From the NCBI RefSeq assembly GCF_011075055.1, contig NC_058137.1, positions 1,674,001 to 1,738,000 of the forward strand: a stretch of DNA of 64,000 nucleotides, written 5' to 3'. Made by a program: the position numbers and the translations under genes. The DNA comes from Mangifera indica (taxonomy: Eukaryota; Streptophyta; Magnoliopsida; Sapindales; Anacardiaceae). Position 1 is the stretch's first letter; each line of letters opens with the position of its first letter. Below are positions 35,472-48,340 of this stretch, piece by piece. The notes beneath the pieces are model-generated. The model did not search any database and was not told where the DNA came from. It saw nothing but the letters and a program-made list of their open reading frames with translations.

Positions 35472-37605
35472 TTCTCGAAAGCTTGTTTCAATTTTGAACC
35501 AACTGCAAGACGAGAAAGGACAGAGCAAGCCACACTAGCAATGGCTTATATAGAGCAGAGAGTCGGACGGCAACAAAGGTAAGTTATTTATAACAAAAAC
35601 TGGACCTCAGCTTGCAACTTTTTTCTATATTGTTGGCACATAGCGATTGTGCTCGAACCGACTACAAATCCATACCCCTTTTTTTTTTAAATTTTAATAA
35701 AATTATTTATATTTATTTTAAATATAATTAAAAATATTTAATTTTATAATAATATATACAAACATATATATTTGTATATTTAAAATAAATATATATAATA
35801 TTATTCTTTTTGCTATATCCAATGAAATAACTCAATTCACATAACAAATATTGAATTTAAAAAACTGAGACAAAAATCATTCACATCAATATTTTCAAAA
35901 ATCAATTTTTAGTTTAGTCTATTTATTAAAAAATATTAAATACTTAATTTTTTCAATAAAAGTATCTTTTCAGAAAATTTTTCCCTTTTTTTATTATTTA
36001 CGTAACGCAAGCATCGGCTTATGTCGTCAGTGACGCTCGGATCGGCTCTCGCTTATGTCGTCAGTGACGTTTGGAAATTGGATTCATGTCTAGCCCAGAG
36101 ATTTAGACGTCTTGACGTTTGACTGAATCAAGACAGAAAAAAAATTGCCGCTTTTAGTGTTGAATAGTAACGTTTTGTCAATTTTTTCGCTTATAGAAAC
36201 TGGCAGTACGTGACAAGTCACTGTATGCGATGTGACATTCTATGCCGGCACTAATCAGCATCCTTGCTTTTCGAGCACCTTTTTTAGATGCTTTCATTTG
36301 TCCGTCCTTCGTACCAAACCTCAGCTTTTTCCGTATCTTTTTTTTTTTTAATATATTAGCGATAATAATACTGTGAGTAGACTTGTCCATTGGCGGACCT
36401 GATATGCTCGGTTTGACACATTGATATGTCCGTGGGTTACGATGGATAGGCTCTAGCTTGGCCTGTTCGATCCATAGATCGGATTGAGTCTCAGACATAT
36501 ATAGCAACGTATTTTCAAGCTAAACCGATCCAACCCATGCAATTTTTAAGGTTTAAGATTCGATTATATATATATAAAATATCAAATTAGGCTGAATCTT
36601 ATTCAGATCAATATATTAAAATATAAATTATTTTTTAATTATTAAAATCAAAAACAATATTTTAAATAATATTTCATTTGTGATAAAAGAATATCATAAT
36701 TATCATAAAAAATATTATAGTATAAATAAATTAATTTACATTTCGTATAATTATAAATATAAATAAAATATATATATCTATATCATTTATCTACTCATTT
36801 TTAATATTTAAATTTTTAAATTTATTTGATATCAAATCTATTTGTATTATTTTATAATAATAAAATAAAATTAAAAATAAAATTATAAACACAAATTATT
36901 ATTTATAAATTCAAATAGTTTTTAAAAGAGAGTTGATAAAAGAAAATAAGATTAAAAATATAATAAAAGAATTAAAATAAAAAAATGTAAATAAAATTAG
37001 AAATAAAAAATATTTAGATTGATTTATATAAAAATAAATAAAAAAATAAAACAAAAGAGGTTGCTATTTGTGTCAGAAGCAACTAAGGTTTCTGTTTTTT
37101 TTTTTTTAATTTTTTAACAGTCGCAGGCTAGTTCATTAACCTAGTATTAAAATTTACAATCTGATCTCAAAGGTCCATGATTGGGTCAAGTATGTTACAA
37201 TATCAAATTGGACTCTTTCATGCTAGACCTAAAGTTTGGACTTTAGATTAGGCCTCCATGTGACTCCACCTAATTAACTTGTCTAAGTAATATACAGCCA
37301 TGTTTCAAGTATTATATCCGTATTCTTGTAATTATAACCTGAACAGTACAAACAACAGGACATTGAATTCAGAGTTCTTGCGTGATCACTACAGACCCTC
37401 TTACCCTCTCCCCCAAATGTTGAACAAAACTCTTTTTTTTATTATAAATTTAATAATCAATTTGTACTTATTATTTATACATATAATTTTAATTTTATTA
37501 TTTAATATGCTTAAATAGCAGTATTGGAATTCACCTGTAGAACAAAGAAAATTTAGTTTCTAATTCCAATATCTTAGACATCTCTTCTCTGCTCTTACCT
37601 CATCA
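35472..37605. other. Upstream region of copy C and AT-rich intergenic DNA
   Basis: It holds the promoter of copy C, a pair of TGACG palindromes (36,015-36,070), and from about 36,330 to 37,260 repeat-like DNA: GC-richer ends ('ccattggcggacctg', 'tgatctcaaaggtccatg') around a very AT-rich middle. This may be a decayed transposon. The open frames 36,178-36,507 and 37,300-37,518 have no recognisable product. Confidence 0.4.
36015..36117 (-). promoter_or_regulatory. Repeated TGACG (as-1-like) palindromes
   Basis: The palindrome CGTCAGTGACG occurs at 36,025-36,035 and again at 36,059-36,069, within a 34-base tandem repeat whose shared part is GCTTATGTCGTCAGTGACG. A further TGACG lies at 36,113-36,117. 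TGACG pairs are the core of as-1 elements bound by TGA bZIP factors, which drive genes in xenobiotic and oxidative stress. They lie about 550-650 bases upstream of the start of copy C. The regulatory role is inferred. Confidence 0.45.
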
Positions 37606-39619
37606 TCATTCATCCCAAAGTTCTTCGAGAGTTCTGTATGCGCCAAAAGTCTCATGCACAAAATTGGCACCTTTAACAAACCGTTCCTACATATGATGCA
37701 CACAAATTTGATCATCAATATCTTGACCAAGCATTAGTTACTCTCATGCTTAAATAAGTGGATACTTTCTGCAACTGCACAAAAGACTGAAAGATTATTG
37801 CAGATTCAGGATGAAAAATGTCTTGAACATATACAAAGTCAAGTAATCATGTTCAGAAATGAGTATGCAGTTGACATAGAAAAAGAAGCATTGATAAAGT
37901 TAAAAAATCACTTACCTGTTCAATTTCAGAAAGTTTGGCTAATAGGTCTTCAGGTATACACCATTCAAATATATCAAAATTTTCCTTCAATCTTCCCTCA
38001 TTTGTGCTCTTTGGCAGAATGCTGTGACCCATTTGCAGTCCCCAACGAAGTGCCACCTGGGCAGGAGTTTTGCCCAATTCCTGTGCAACCATATTTGCAA
38101 TAGGATTTTCAAAAAGAATATGTTTTTTACTAGCAGAACCAAGCGGTCCATAGCCCTGAGACAGCAAAGAAAATTTTTTCACCATGCTACGTATTCAAAC
38201 AATTAACTGATAAGATGTTTTAACACTACATTGGAAAGAAAGCAGCCCATCTTCAATCTTTTGTCAAAGTATTGATAGGTAATTTCTTAAGATCAATTAA
38301 CTACTTAGGAACAACACAAACTCACAGTTAGGTGAATCCCCTTCGATTTACAGAATGCATGTAGGTTTATCTGCTGCCAATGTAAGTGGCATTCCACTTG
38401 ATTAACAGCAGGAGGCACACGTGCAATTTCCAAAAGATCCCCAAGCTTCTTTGATGAGAAATTACACACTCCAATTGCTCGAGCCTTGCCAGAATCATAG
38501 AGAGCCTCCATTGCTTTCCATGTACTAGGTATGTCAGGTTGGGTAAGGTCTTCAGGATTCCCAGGTGACCCCTTTTTCATGCTGACTGGCCAGTGGATCT
38601 TCAAAAGAAAAGAAATACATACAAACACAAAAGAGAAACATTTATGCTACTTCCACCTGTCAATTCTTCAAATTTATTTGAAATTATGTCATGTACCACA
38701 ATTGATTTGATTCTAACAACAAATTGAGAGAGTTAAAAGTAAAGCAAAAGTTTGAACTACAATCTCTCCACGGACAACTTCATCTGCAAGCACAGTTTAA
38801 AGTATAAAGGAAGACTCAATTGCAATACACATACTAAATAAAGATCCAGAAAGTCAAGTTGCAAGTCCTGCAAAGTTCTGTCTAATGCCTTTGGAACATC
38901 TCCTGGCAAGTGATCAGTACACCTATGCAGAGAAAACATGTAACTACTCAATTCAACCTTGGAGAAAACTAAAACGACCAAAATAAGAAGAAAATATAAT
39001 TAAGAACAAACCATAATTTGGAGGTGATCCATAAGTCCTCCCGTTTGACTACGCCATCATCAAACACCTTTTTCAGAGCAGAACCAATCTGTAAATCAAA
39101 AAAAATTTTTTTATCATATTGTTGAAATCAATATCATGAAGTCTAACCACAAAATTTGGAAAATTGTAACGTAATAATTCACAAATTAAAGTATGCTCAT
39201 TCCTAAAATGATCAAATCACTCATGGACTAATATCTTCAACAAGAATTAGAGAAATTACTAAAATTTACTTGCTAGTAAATCAAAGAAAAAAGAACAATT
39301 AACTGAAATACCTCCTTTTCATTGCCATATAATGTTGCACAATCAAAATGCCGATATCCAATCTGCACAGAAACACGTCAAACATCAAGTTAACTACCAT
39401 AGTTTGGTTAATCGATGATTTAACGCAGATTTCTTTTTTATTGTTAAATATAAAAAGAAAAAAGAAATAGAACAGAAAAATCGCAAAAAATCAAATTACC
39501 TTAACGGCAGTGGTAATGGTGTCGCCGACGACACCACCTTGAGCTTTGTACGTGCCTAGCCCAAGCGACGGGATCTGAGCTCCGGTGTTCAATTTAAAGT
39601 AACGAATATCAATCGCCAT
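37606..39619 (-). CDS. AKR4C: Aldo-keto reductase, AKR4C type (copy D)
   Basis: Seven exons: 39,500-39,619, 39,312-39,362, 39,012-39,088, 38,835-38,922, 38,326-38,598, 37,916-38,155 and 37,606-37,686. They join in frame to 309 residues. The tetrad is Asp47 (HFDCA), Tyr52, Lys81 and His114. Compared with copy A it lacks one residue in exon 5 (SPGNPED) and three in exon 6, and ends EELWDE. GVSNF is GVCNF here. Intron 6 has a normal GTAAGT donor, unlike the other copies. Exon 2 starting IGYRHFDCA and the shorter exon 5 group it with copy E. Confidence 0.92.
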
Positions 39620-40322
39620 TTCAAATAAATCACGACACTGTCACTTGAACTGTACAGTTGCAGCCACTCTTATAGGAGCGAATGCCAGGAACTCCTCGGG
39701 CCGGACCCCTTTTTTTCTCTTTTTCCGTTTTTAGAAAGCGTCGCCCTTTGCGTGGCTTATTAATATCATTAACAAATGGAATTACATACCGTAAGAATCT
39801 TCCGCCAGTGGACTGGCTTTCTAACTAAATAATAACGTTTTATAATTAAATGGTATTTGCATATGATTAGTGCTGTTTTGGCTTTGGCACGTTCAATGTG
39901 TGGGTCTTCGTAGGGTCGATCTCATTATTTTGGATGATTCATTCATGTATTAAACCAGTAATTCACCTACGAGTTGACATATGCTTTCAAGTTAAAACAT
40001 GGTCAAATAAAACCGTTAAACTGTCATTCGGGCTATCACCAATTGCGGATTCTGATTGAACCAATTGAATTAGTTGATCCAATCCAGATTCAAAACCATG
40101 GTTTTGTGTGGCAAAGAGTACGGCATTACAACGGTAACAATACCAATAACAGTCAATAGTATAATACACTTTTGAGTTCAGCCTTATCACTAAAAGTACA
40201 ATTCCTTTCTACCTTAGATGCTGATCAAACGCTCTTTTATTGCATTATACACTCTTGAGACTCTGAGGCCAACATCTATCTTTCGGTTTTTAACTCGAAT
40301 ATCTCATACGTCTCATCTCTGT
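39620..40322. other. Intergenic between AKR copies D and E
   Basis: Promoter side of copy D and 3' flank of copy E. No further gene or element is seen. Confidence 0.4.
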
Positions 40323-42718
40323 TTATATCTCACCATCCCAGAATTCCTCAAGGCTCCTGTATGCACCAAATTTCTCATGCACAAATTCATTTCCTTTAGT
40401 TAGCCGCTCCTGCATATGATGTAGAACAGAAAATTAAGAATATTAATACAATCATACTTCACAATTAATCATGTGGAGTGAACCCTATTGCTACAATTAT
40501 AATGGATTTATTCCTAAAAGAAATGAATACTTTAATAACAGACTGCCAGATGAAATGGCAGGGACTCCTGTAGCCTATTTCATGGAATTTTTTCAGGTTC
40601 TGTAACTTCAGAAAATTAAACAAATAAAGCATTAACTCGTCCGAGGGAAAAATTTTATGCTTTATACTTTAACAAAGAAAAGAAAAGAATAGAATACTCC
40701 TTGCCTGCTTAATATCAGAAAGTTTGGCTAATAAGTCTTCTGGTATACACCATCCAAAAACATCAAAATTTTCCTTCAACCTGGACTCGTTTATGCTCTT
40801 AGGCAGAACGCTGTGACCCATTTGCAGCCCCCAACATAGAGCCACTTGTGCAGGAGTCTTGCCCAATTTCTGAGCAACCATATTGACAGTTGGATTTTCA
40901 AGAACCCGACTTTTCTTAGTAGTAGAGCCAAGTGGTGAATAGCCCTATGAGGGAAGAAAAAATCGTCATACATTTTGTTTACATAGGTGTTCCAAACAAA
41001 AATAAAGTGGTCCATCATTTGCATTAATTGCTTATTATGTATAAATTATGGAGTATTAACAATGAGTAAGTTTCCTCAATTATAAATTTTTCAATCTTTA
41101 TAAAAACAGCGTACCATTTAACAAACTTACAGATAGGTGAACCCCCTTGGATTTACAGAATGCATGCAGTTTTGGTTGCTGCCATATTGGGTGGCATTCC
41201 ACCTGATTTACAGCTGGAGGCACACGTGCAATTTCTAATAGATCCCCAAGCTTCTTTGAGGAGAAATTACTCACTCCAATTGCTCGGGCCTTGCCAGAAT
41301 CATAGAGTGCCTCCATTGCTTTCCATGTGCTAGGTATGTCAGGTTGAGTAAGGTCTTCAGGCTTCCCATTTGACTCCTTTTTCATGCTAGCTGGCCAGTG
41401 GATCTCCAAAAGAAAAAATTTCCACATTTACTGACAAAGAGACAACAATAATCCAAAGAAATAAAGAAAAAGAACACAACACAACAAAATTATGGCACTA
41501 CCACATTCTGATTCTTCATGTTCAGTGTGAAAGAAGTCATAAGATGATAAATATATCCCATTCAACTTAAAAAAAAAAACTCAAAAGTGATAAATTACCG
41601 GATAAATTTTAACATCTGCAATTGCAGATTAAGCATAAAGGAAGGCTTAATTATGATATACATACTAGATATAGATCCACATAATCAAGTTGCAAGTCCT
41701 GCAAAGTTCTGTCTAAGGCCTTTGGTACATCTTCTGGCAAGTGATCAGTACACCTACAAGCAGAACCTCATGTAACTCAACACACAAATATGAAGGGCCA
41801 TTAAAATATAAATTTTAACTATCACTTCAACTAAATTGCCAAACTAAACAAAAGAAATAATGAGGAACGAACCAGAGTTTGGAGGTGATCCATAAGTCCT
41901 CCCGTTTAACTACACCTTCAGCAAACAACTTTTTCAGAGCATCACCAATCTGCATGATCAGAAAAATTTTCCAGAGATGAAAAAACTGTTTCTCAACAAT
42001 AACCATGATCATATAGTGCCAAGCAATGTTCTTAACTCTAATAGCACAACTCTACCAACCAGTTTGGTTTGTGAGCTGAAAAAAAATTCGAAAATTAAGA
42101 TTCAATCTAAAAAGTTGACATTTATAATTCAAAAACTATGCTCATATGATACTTAAAATTTGTTTTCAGAATTGAACAGCCACTAAAAACTAATCAACGA
42201 CTTCTTTCATTATCTGATTTTACACTAATTCGTACAATGAAATTCAAAAAATTATTTTTGAAAAACATTTCAACCGAAGAATCTCCCTTAAAATTTATGT
42301 TTGTTTCTGCTATAATGCTGGTTTAATTTGCTAAATCAAGTTATAACACTATTAAGCATGCTCGATTTGTTCCTAGAATAATTTTTCATGAGAAATATAA
42401 TATTTATGATTTTATTTTCGAGAAATCGTAAGAAACTTGATGAAAGAAAAACAATAATAGAACTAATTACCTCCTTCTCATTGCCATAAATTGCAGCACA
42501 ATCAAAGTGTCTGTATCCAATCTACAGGAAAAATCAAAAGAGATTAAATTAAAAAAAATAACTACATCTACTAATTAATGTTAATTAGATTAAGAATATA
42601 ATACCTTAACTGCCGCAGTGACGGCGTCGCCGACAAAACCAGGTGGAGCTGCAGCTGGATACGTGCCCAGCCCAACCGACGGTATTTCAACTCCGGTGAT
42701 CAATTTGAAGCGCCGCAT
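40323..42718 (-). CDS. AKR4C: Aldo-keto reductase, AKR4C type (copy E)
   Basis: Seven exons: 42,605-42,718, 42,471-42,521, 41,873-41,949, 41,666-41,753, 41,131-41,403, 40,705-40,944 and 40,323-40,409. They join in frame to 309 residues. The start is short ([13 protein letters not shown]) and exon 1 carries an insertion PAAAPPGF in the loop after GLGTY. The tetrad is Asp45, Tyr50, Lys79 and His112. In exon 6 the usual VALRWGLQ is VALCWGLQ, an Arg to Cys change outside the tetrad. Intron 6 begins GCAAGG, a GC donor. Intron 2 is long (about 520 bases). It is closest to copy D, so D and E are probably a recent tandem pair. Confidence 0.92.
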
Positions 42719-43603
42719 CACGCACAGAATTGCTTATAATTTCCAACCGCAGAAAATTTTAACTTTGTAGCCTTAGAGGTGCCACCAGCAGCGTAGATTT
42801 TCCCTGTTTTTTAGGGATACGTCTCAATTCATCTTTTACGTGGCGGAAATGGATGTTGGGTGAGAAAATAAATATTTCAAACTTTAAATTGTCAAATTCA
42901 TTTCAATAAAGTTCGAGTAGAAAACAGTAAGTTACCCTCCGAAGTAATCCAACTAATAAATCGTGTTTTACTGTTGATAATCATCCATGTGATCCTCCTA
43001 ATTAATTGAATTTGCGTAAAAAAACGTAAATGAATTGGCTACGTATTGAGGTCCACCAGATCTCTCAATTTATGCATATCCAGGTGGGACCCATATCCGT
43101 CGTGTCAAGTTTTAGGTGGGGTCCAACGCCACACTTTGGTATTTTCATTCTACCCAAAAGCTGAATATCTTATCCACTGTTGTCACCGCCAAATTTAGAA
43201 CGTAATCGTGACCGTTATTTCTCAATTAGTATACCTCAAATACAGAATCATGAGATGTCTTAAAATCACCACAAGAGAGCATCGTGATAAACTGGTCCTT
43301 GCACCACTTGAACAAACGGAACAAACAATCAACGACGTCGACTGACTAGCAGTCAATGTCATTAACTAATAATTATAATTAAGACTCTGATTGGTAAACT
43401 AAATTGCAGGATTCTTGAAGCCAAAGGTTGAACGATTAAATATCTTTCTAGATGGTAAAGCAAGTGAAAATCTCAGTTCAAATCTCTTGAAACCTCAAAA
43501 CCCACTTAGTGCAACACTCCAAAAATATGGAGTGGAGGTGAATTTGGGTTTTGGGAGAGTTACATTCAATCTAGGGTTAAGTTATTGGAGGAAAGAGAGA
43601 AAA
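42719..43603. other. Divergent promoter region between AKR copy E and the CASP-like gene
   Basis: Shared upstream region of two genes transcribed away from each other. A possible leader of the + gene runs from about 43,410, where a CAG before 43,411 may be a 5'-UTR splice acceptor. An in-frame ATG at 43,415 would add 63 residues, but they look unlike the family, so I prefer the ATG at 43,604. Confidence 0.45.
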
Positions 43604-45312
43604 ATGAAGGAGCTGATTGGGAGTCCAGGGAAAGTGAGTGGGCTAGTATTGAGATTAGGGCAATGTGGATTTGCAGCTGCTTCTATTGGAGTCATGGCCT
43701 CTGCTTCTGGCTTCTCTAGCTACACTGCTTTCTGGTATTTTCCATGTTCTTCGGTCTTGAATTTTTCTTCTGATTTGCTTTCTTCTTTTGGGTGCGACAC
43801 AAATTTCACTAAGTGTTTCTCAAGGCTATGTTTTAATTGATCTAACCCAAGTTTGCCTTCTAGTTCAATACTACAAATCCACAATCCATTTCTCAAGTGT
43901 GTGCTTGTTGGAATGCAAGAACTGCTGGAGAGTTGAATACAATCGAAGTTAAAATTACTGTGGGACATGTGAAATTGATCATTTGCATTTGTTTTGAAAT
44001 CATTATACATTATCACTATGAATCTGTTCTTTTTAGTGGCTAATAGTGTTTGCTAGGGATTTAGCAGCTTGTGAGGCTGACGAATGGGCTTCTATTTCTT
44101 GCCAAAATAGTAAAGTTGTTTAATTATTATTCTAGCAGAAGGTATACTATAGTTGCGAATGGTTCCTCTATTTTTCAGTTAAAGTGGGGTTTAGGCTCTT
44201 GAGAATTAGAATAGTGTCCTCAAGCTTTTGATTTGACATGACAGGGTTCTTCTTATCTTAGTTTGTTTTTCATGAAATCTGGTGGAAGCATTAATTTAGA
44301 TTATAATGTTCTAATGTAGATTATGATTATCTTCTTAATGCTTTTGATGAGATTTCTCTCCTGTGGTACAGCTATTTGATTGCGTCAATGGGGCTTCAAA
44401 TGCTGTGGAGCTTTGGACTTGCATGCCTTGATATTTATGCTTTAAGGAGGAGTAGAGACCTTCAAAATCCTGTCCTAGTCAGCCTGTTTGTTGTAGGCGA
44501 TTGGGTATGTTAGTTGCTCATGGACCCTCTTTAACTTATTTACTCAGACATCAAAATGTGTGAATTCAGTTCTCTGCAGTTCTTTCATATTTTTAACATT
44601 ACTTGTAACTTTAGTCCTTAGGTAAGTTTATATTCATGTTGTTTTTAACGTCACCAACCAGGGAAGGGGAAGAGGTAGCTAAAACATTGTATAGAGAGAA
44701 AAAGAGGATAAAACTACCGGAAACTGTATAATCCTCTACTCAATCATTGTGTTTGTTCAAACTGAGTCTCAGAAGAGTAGATTCTTCAGATCTTCATAAA
44801 TTCATTCTGTAAAATTTTATAGAACTAACAAGAACTTTTCCAAACCATGAAGGATATAGTCAACTGGGCCCTCCACATTTCATTTTTCTTCTTTTCTTTG
44901 TCCTTGTTCTGAGAATATGCAGATTAATATTATTTAGAGTACTTCCTTTGATAATGATTTTTTAAACTACAGTTGCAAGGCTGAAATGATGTTAAGGGCC
45001 TTAAGGCAATGCATGGCCCCTAAGTTATATCTTATCGACTAAACTTATTATTTTTATTTTGCCGTCATCATCAAGGTCAGCATAACAAATGTTTGAGTTT
45101 AAATTATGCAGGTGACAGCACTGTTATCACTTGCGGCTGCATGTTCATCAGCAGGAGTAACCGTTCTGTATGCGAAAGATGTGAATTTTTGCAGGGAACA
45201 ACCTCATCTTCCATGTAGCAGGTTTGAGATTTCAGTAGTTTTGGCTTTCATCACCTGGGCTTTGATTGCCATATCGTCTCATGTGATGTTCTGGATCTTA
45301 GCTTCGGTTTAA
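43604..45312 (+). CDS. CASPL5B: CASP-like protein, 5B type
   Basis: Four-pass plasma-membrane protein of the CASP/MARVEL group, which forms membrane scaffolds. Three exons: 43,604-43,734, 44,372-44,504 and 45,112-45,312; they join in frame to 154 residues. Four hydrophobic segments are visible: about 17-38 ([16 protein letters not shown]), 43-66 ([19 protein letters not shown]), 77-108 (around [13 protein letters not shown]) and 125-153 ([17 protein letters not shown]). The Arg near the first segment and the Asp in VVGDW are the paired charged residues of the family. [14 protein letters not shown], in the last loop, is typical of the 5B subgroup. Specific function is unknown. Confidence 0.88.
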
Positions 45313-47116
45313 ACAACTCAATGATTGGGGCTGACTGGCTGCTCAGAATCATATCATACACACATGGCTTGTATCTTTTGTTTGACATGTAAACATTGTC
45401 TTGTGCTTCTCTCTTCAACATAATGTAATATAACAGCGATATTTAGAATTTTCCCAGTTGAGTTGCAATTGTTTTGTCGACTTTGCTTCTTGCTGCCATG
45501 GATTGAATTCCAGCTTATAATGTTCTTGACCTTGTTGCCCTCTTTTCAATCTGTGCATGTGGATCAAATAAGACATGGATCTTGGAGAGCTGAGCTATCC
45601 TGCTAAAGTGAGAGGCCTTGCATTTTGTCCCTTTTCCATTTCTATGATGGAGGGACTCGCAAGTGTTTTATCAGGCCATTAACGTGTCAAAGCTTCAAAA
45701 TACAGGCATGTCGTATGTATCTGTGTTGATTACCACTAATTAGAAGAAAATAGTTTAGAAATCGACTATCGAAATGACTGTTAAATGCGGTTCATATTCA
45801 AAGAATAGTTCACTGAAAGTTTTATGATTGATGAAACATATGGGATGGCCATTCTAAGTGTTGTAGATTAGAGAAAAGATTGTTGAAGAGAAATTGTCAT
45901 TGCCCATTCTAGACTACGAGTAGTAGAGCATGGTTGTTCCAAGAATTGAACAACCGTTCTAGGGGTTGAAGATGCGAGGAACAATCATTATAGAGAATTT
46001 GTTGTTGCCTATTTCAGAATCATGTTGATTGTTCTAAGAAGGAACGGGTCATTCTATTAGTCGTTCCAAGCATGTCAATTTGCAAGAAGAAGTAGAACAG
46101 GAAGGAAAATGAGTTTGTTCCATGTTGAATGAGCAAGGATGAAGCGTGGAACGTGCATTCCATGGGCTAAACTAAAAAAATTAAATTGGAGTAAAATACA
46201 TTTGCTCCATGTTGAATGAACAAGGATGAAGTGTGAAACGTGCATTCTACTGGTGAGACTAAAAAATTTAAAATGGGATAAAATTGTATTTTGGATTCGA
46301 TTGTATAACGAAAACTTTAGTTTACGTTATTTACGATTTTGAAACTGATTTTCTTCGTTGTTTAGAAAGATCAGCAGCTCTATAGACATGGTCACATTGT
46401 CATACCATGTAAAATTTGTTTTTACTTTAGTTTCCTCTTGAATTAGTTGTATGCAAGTTTAAAATGACAACAATGACCACAATTTCAAACCCCATCATTC
46501 AAAGGCGGGAAAAAAACCCCACCTGTTTAATTACTACAAGTTAAACCTGAAAACAAGTTAAGGAGGCCCAAGAAATTTAATATACTCTTTAATTATTTGT
46601 TTGTTTAATTATTTAATTTAATGTCACCCAGCAATATTTGAGTCTAACATTTCCACTTCTTATGCACTGAAATCGGTAAAAAATTCATCCCAAAATCTAA
46701 ACCTGAATTTTCGTTGCTTATGGGATTTTGTTGTTTTTATGAAACTAAACTCAGATAATCTTTTATATAATCTTGTATATTTGGACAAAAAAAAAAAAAT
46801 TATATACACTTAAATTTTGAAACTGCAAGATTAGTCCATTTACCTCTTCTATTCGGAAAATGTCTCCTTATCAAACTCCCACAGGACTTTCCTGAAAACA
46901 TGAGACTTTAATTCTGAGTGAAAAGAAGTTCCCCTGTAATTTCCAAACTATTACAATCCTTTCCCTGAGAGGAGAATCGATTCCTTGTAGAACAAGGAAA
47001 TATAATGTGTATATATAGAGCCTCTTCAGGCTGCAATTCATTCCATACTAACTTCACTGTTTTTCCCTTAAACCTCTCTGGAGCTCTCGGAACAATCAAG
47101 CTCGTATTCTACAAGC
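45313..47116. other. Intergenic between CASP-like gene and eIF3G
   Basis: 3' flank of the CASP-like gene to about 45,480, then repeat-like DNA with recurring GTTCCAAG and GGAACG words (about 45,720-46,290) including an 87-base tandem repeat. The eIF3G promoter follows, with TATATATAG at about 47,010-47,018. Confidence 0.5.
46114..46287. repeat. 87-base tandem duplication
   Basis: Two adjacent units start at 46,114 and 46,201. Both begin TTTG(T/C)TCCATGTTGAATGA and contain AAGGATGAAG and ACGTGCATTC. They are diverged by about a tenth, so the duplication is not recent. Confidence 0.75.
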
Positions 47117-48096
47117 ATGGCAACAGCTACAGAACTTGCTTTACAACCAAAGACACGGTGGTCTGACGTCGCTGATGATAATGTTGATAATACTGTCGAG
47201 GAAGCCTTTCTTCCTCCCACTAAGGTGATAGGCCCTGACAAAGATGGAATCAAGACAGTGATTGAATACAAGTTCAACGATGAAGGAAAGATCGTCAGGG
47301 TCACCACCCGTTCCAGGGTGAGAAAAATCAAAACGGTTGTCAATGGACGAGTTCTTGAGCGGAGGTCGTGGGCAAAATTCGGCGACGCCGTGAATCAGGA
47401 CGCCGGCGCTAGGCTTACTGTCACTTCTACTGAGGACGTTTTCCTTGAAAGGCCCAAGGCTCCAGGTTCGTTTCTCATTAATGTCAGCTTCAATCTTTAT
47501 TACTATTTCTTTTGCAATTTGTACGTGGGTACTTATTTTAAACTCTGAAACTATTAACAGGAAGCATTCCTGAGGAAATCAAGGCTGGAGGAGACTCTCT
47601 GGGGCAAAAAGGTGGGGCTACGCTCATGGTTTGCCGCAATTGTGGCAAAAAAGGTGACCATTGGACTGCCAGGTGCCCTTACAGGGACCTTGCTGCACAA
47701 GTGGAAGCTGCCAATGAAGCAAACCCAAATGCAGCAGCAGCAACATCTTCTGGGACTGCTAAGGCTGCTTATATTCCTCCAAGTAAGCGAGGAGGAGCTT
47801 CAAGCAGCAGCGTTAAAGGATCAGACATGAAAAGAATTAATAATGAACATGAGGTTAGAGTCAGCAACCTCTCTCAAGATGCTTCTGAAGCTGACTTGCG
47901 AGATCTCTTCGAATTTTTTGGCCCGCTCACTCGTGTTCATATCGTCTGTGATCGTGCAACTGGTTTAAGCAGAGGTTTTGGCTTCGTGAATTTCGTCAAC
48001 ATGGAAGATGCTGTGAGAGCTATTCAAAAGCTTGATGGCTATGGCTATGACAACCTCATCCTCCAAGTTGAGTGGGCGCCATCAAGATCAAAATAG
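47117..48096 (+). CDS. EIF3G: Eukaryotic translation initiation factor 3 subunit G
   Basis: An RNA-binding subunit of the eIF3 complex, which recruits the 40S ribosome to mRNA. Two exons (47,117-47,465 and 47,561-48,096) join in frame to 294 residues, the usual plant length. The N-terminal part has TRWSDVADD, then LPPTKVIGPDKDGIKTVIEY and VERRSWAKFGDA-like LERRSWAKFGDA. A zinc knuckle CRNCGKKGDHWTARC lies at residues 141-155 (Cys141, Cys144, His149, Cys154). A C-terminal RRM follows with RNP2 VRVSNL (215-220) and RNP1 RGFGFVNF (254-261). Recognition is firm. Confidence 0.95.
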
Positions 48097-48340
48097 AGAT
48101 GCTGCAACTTCCTATAGTTCCTGAATGACTTCAATTTTATTGTAATTTTCCAGTTCATATTAAGTTTTAAGGAGTGATTTTTTATGTTCTTGATTTACAA
48201 AATGGCATTAAGAGCTGAGAAATACTTTGAAGTTCAAACATATTAGTGAATAAACTTGAGAGATCATTTTACAATTGGCAAAAGTCTAATTTTCTTCTAA
48301 ATTCCAGGCACCAGTTACTGTTTGGTGCGAATTCATACAA

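Noticed and set aside
43415..43603. N-terminal extension of the CASP-like protein
   Set aside because: In frame, but unlike the family; more likely 5' untranslated region, possibly with a leader intron.
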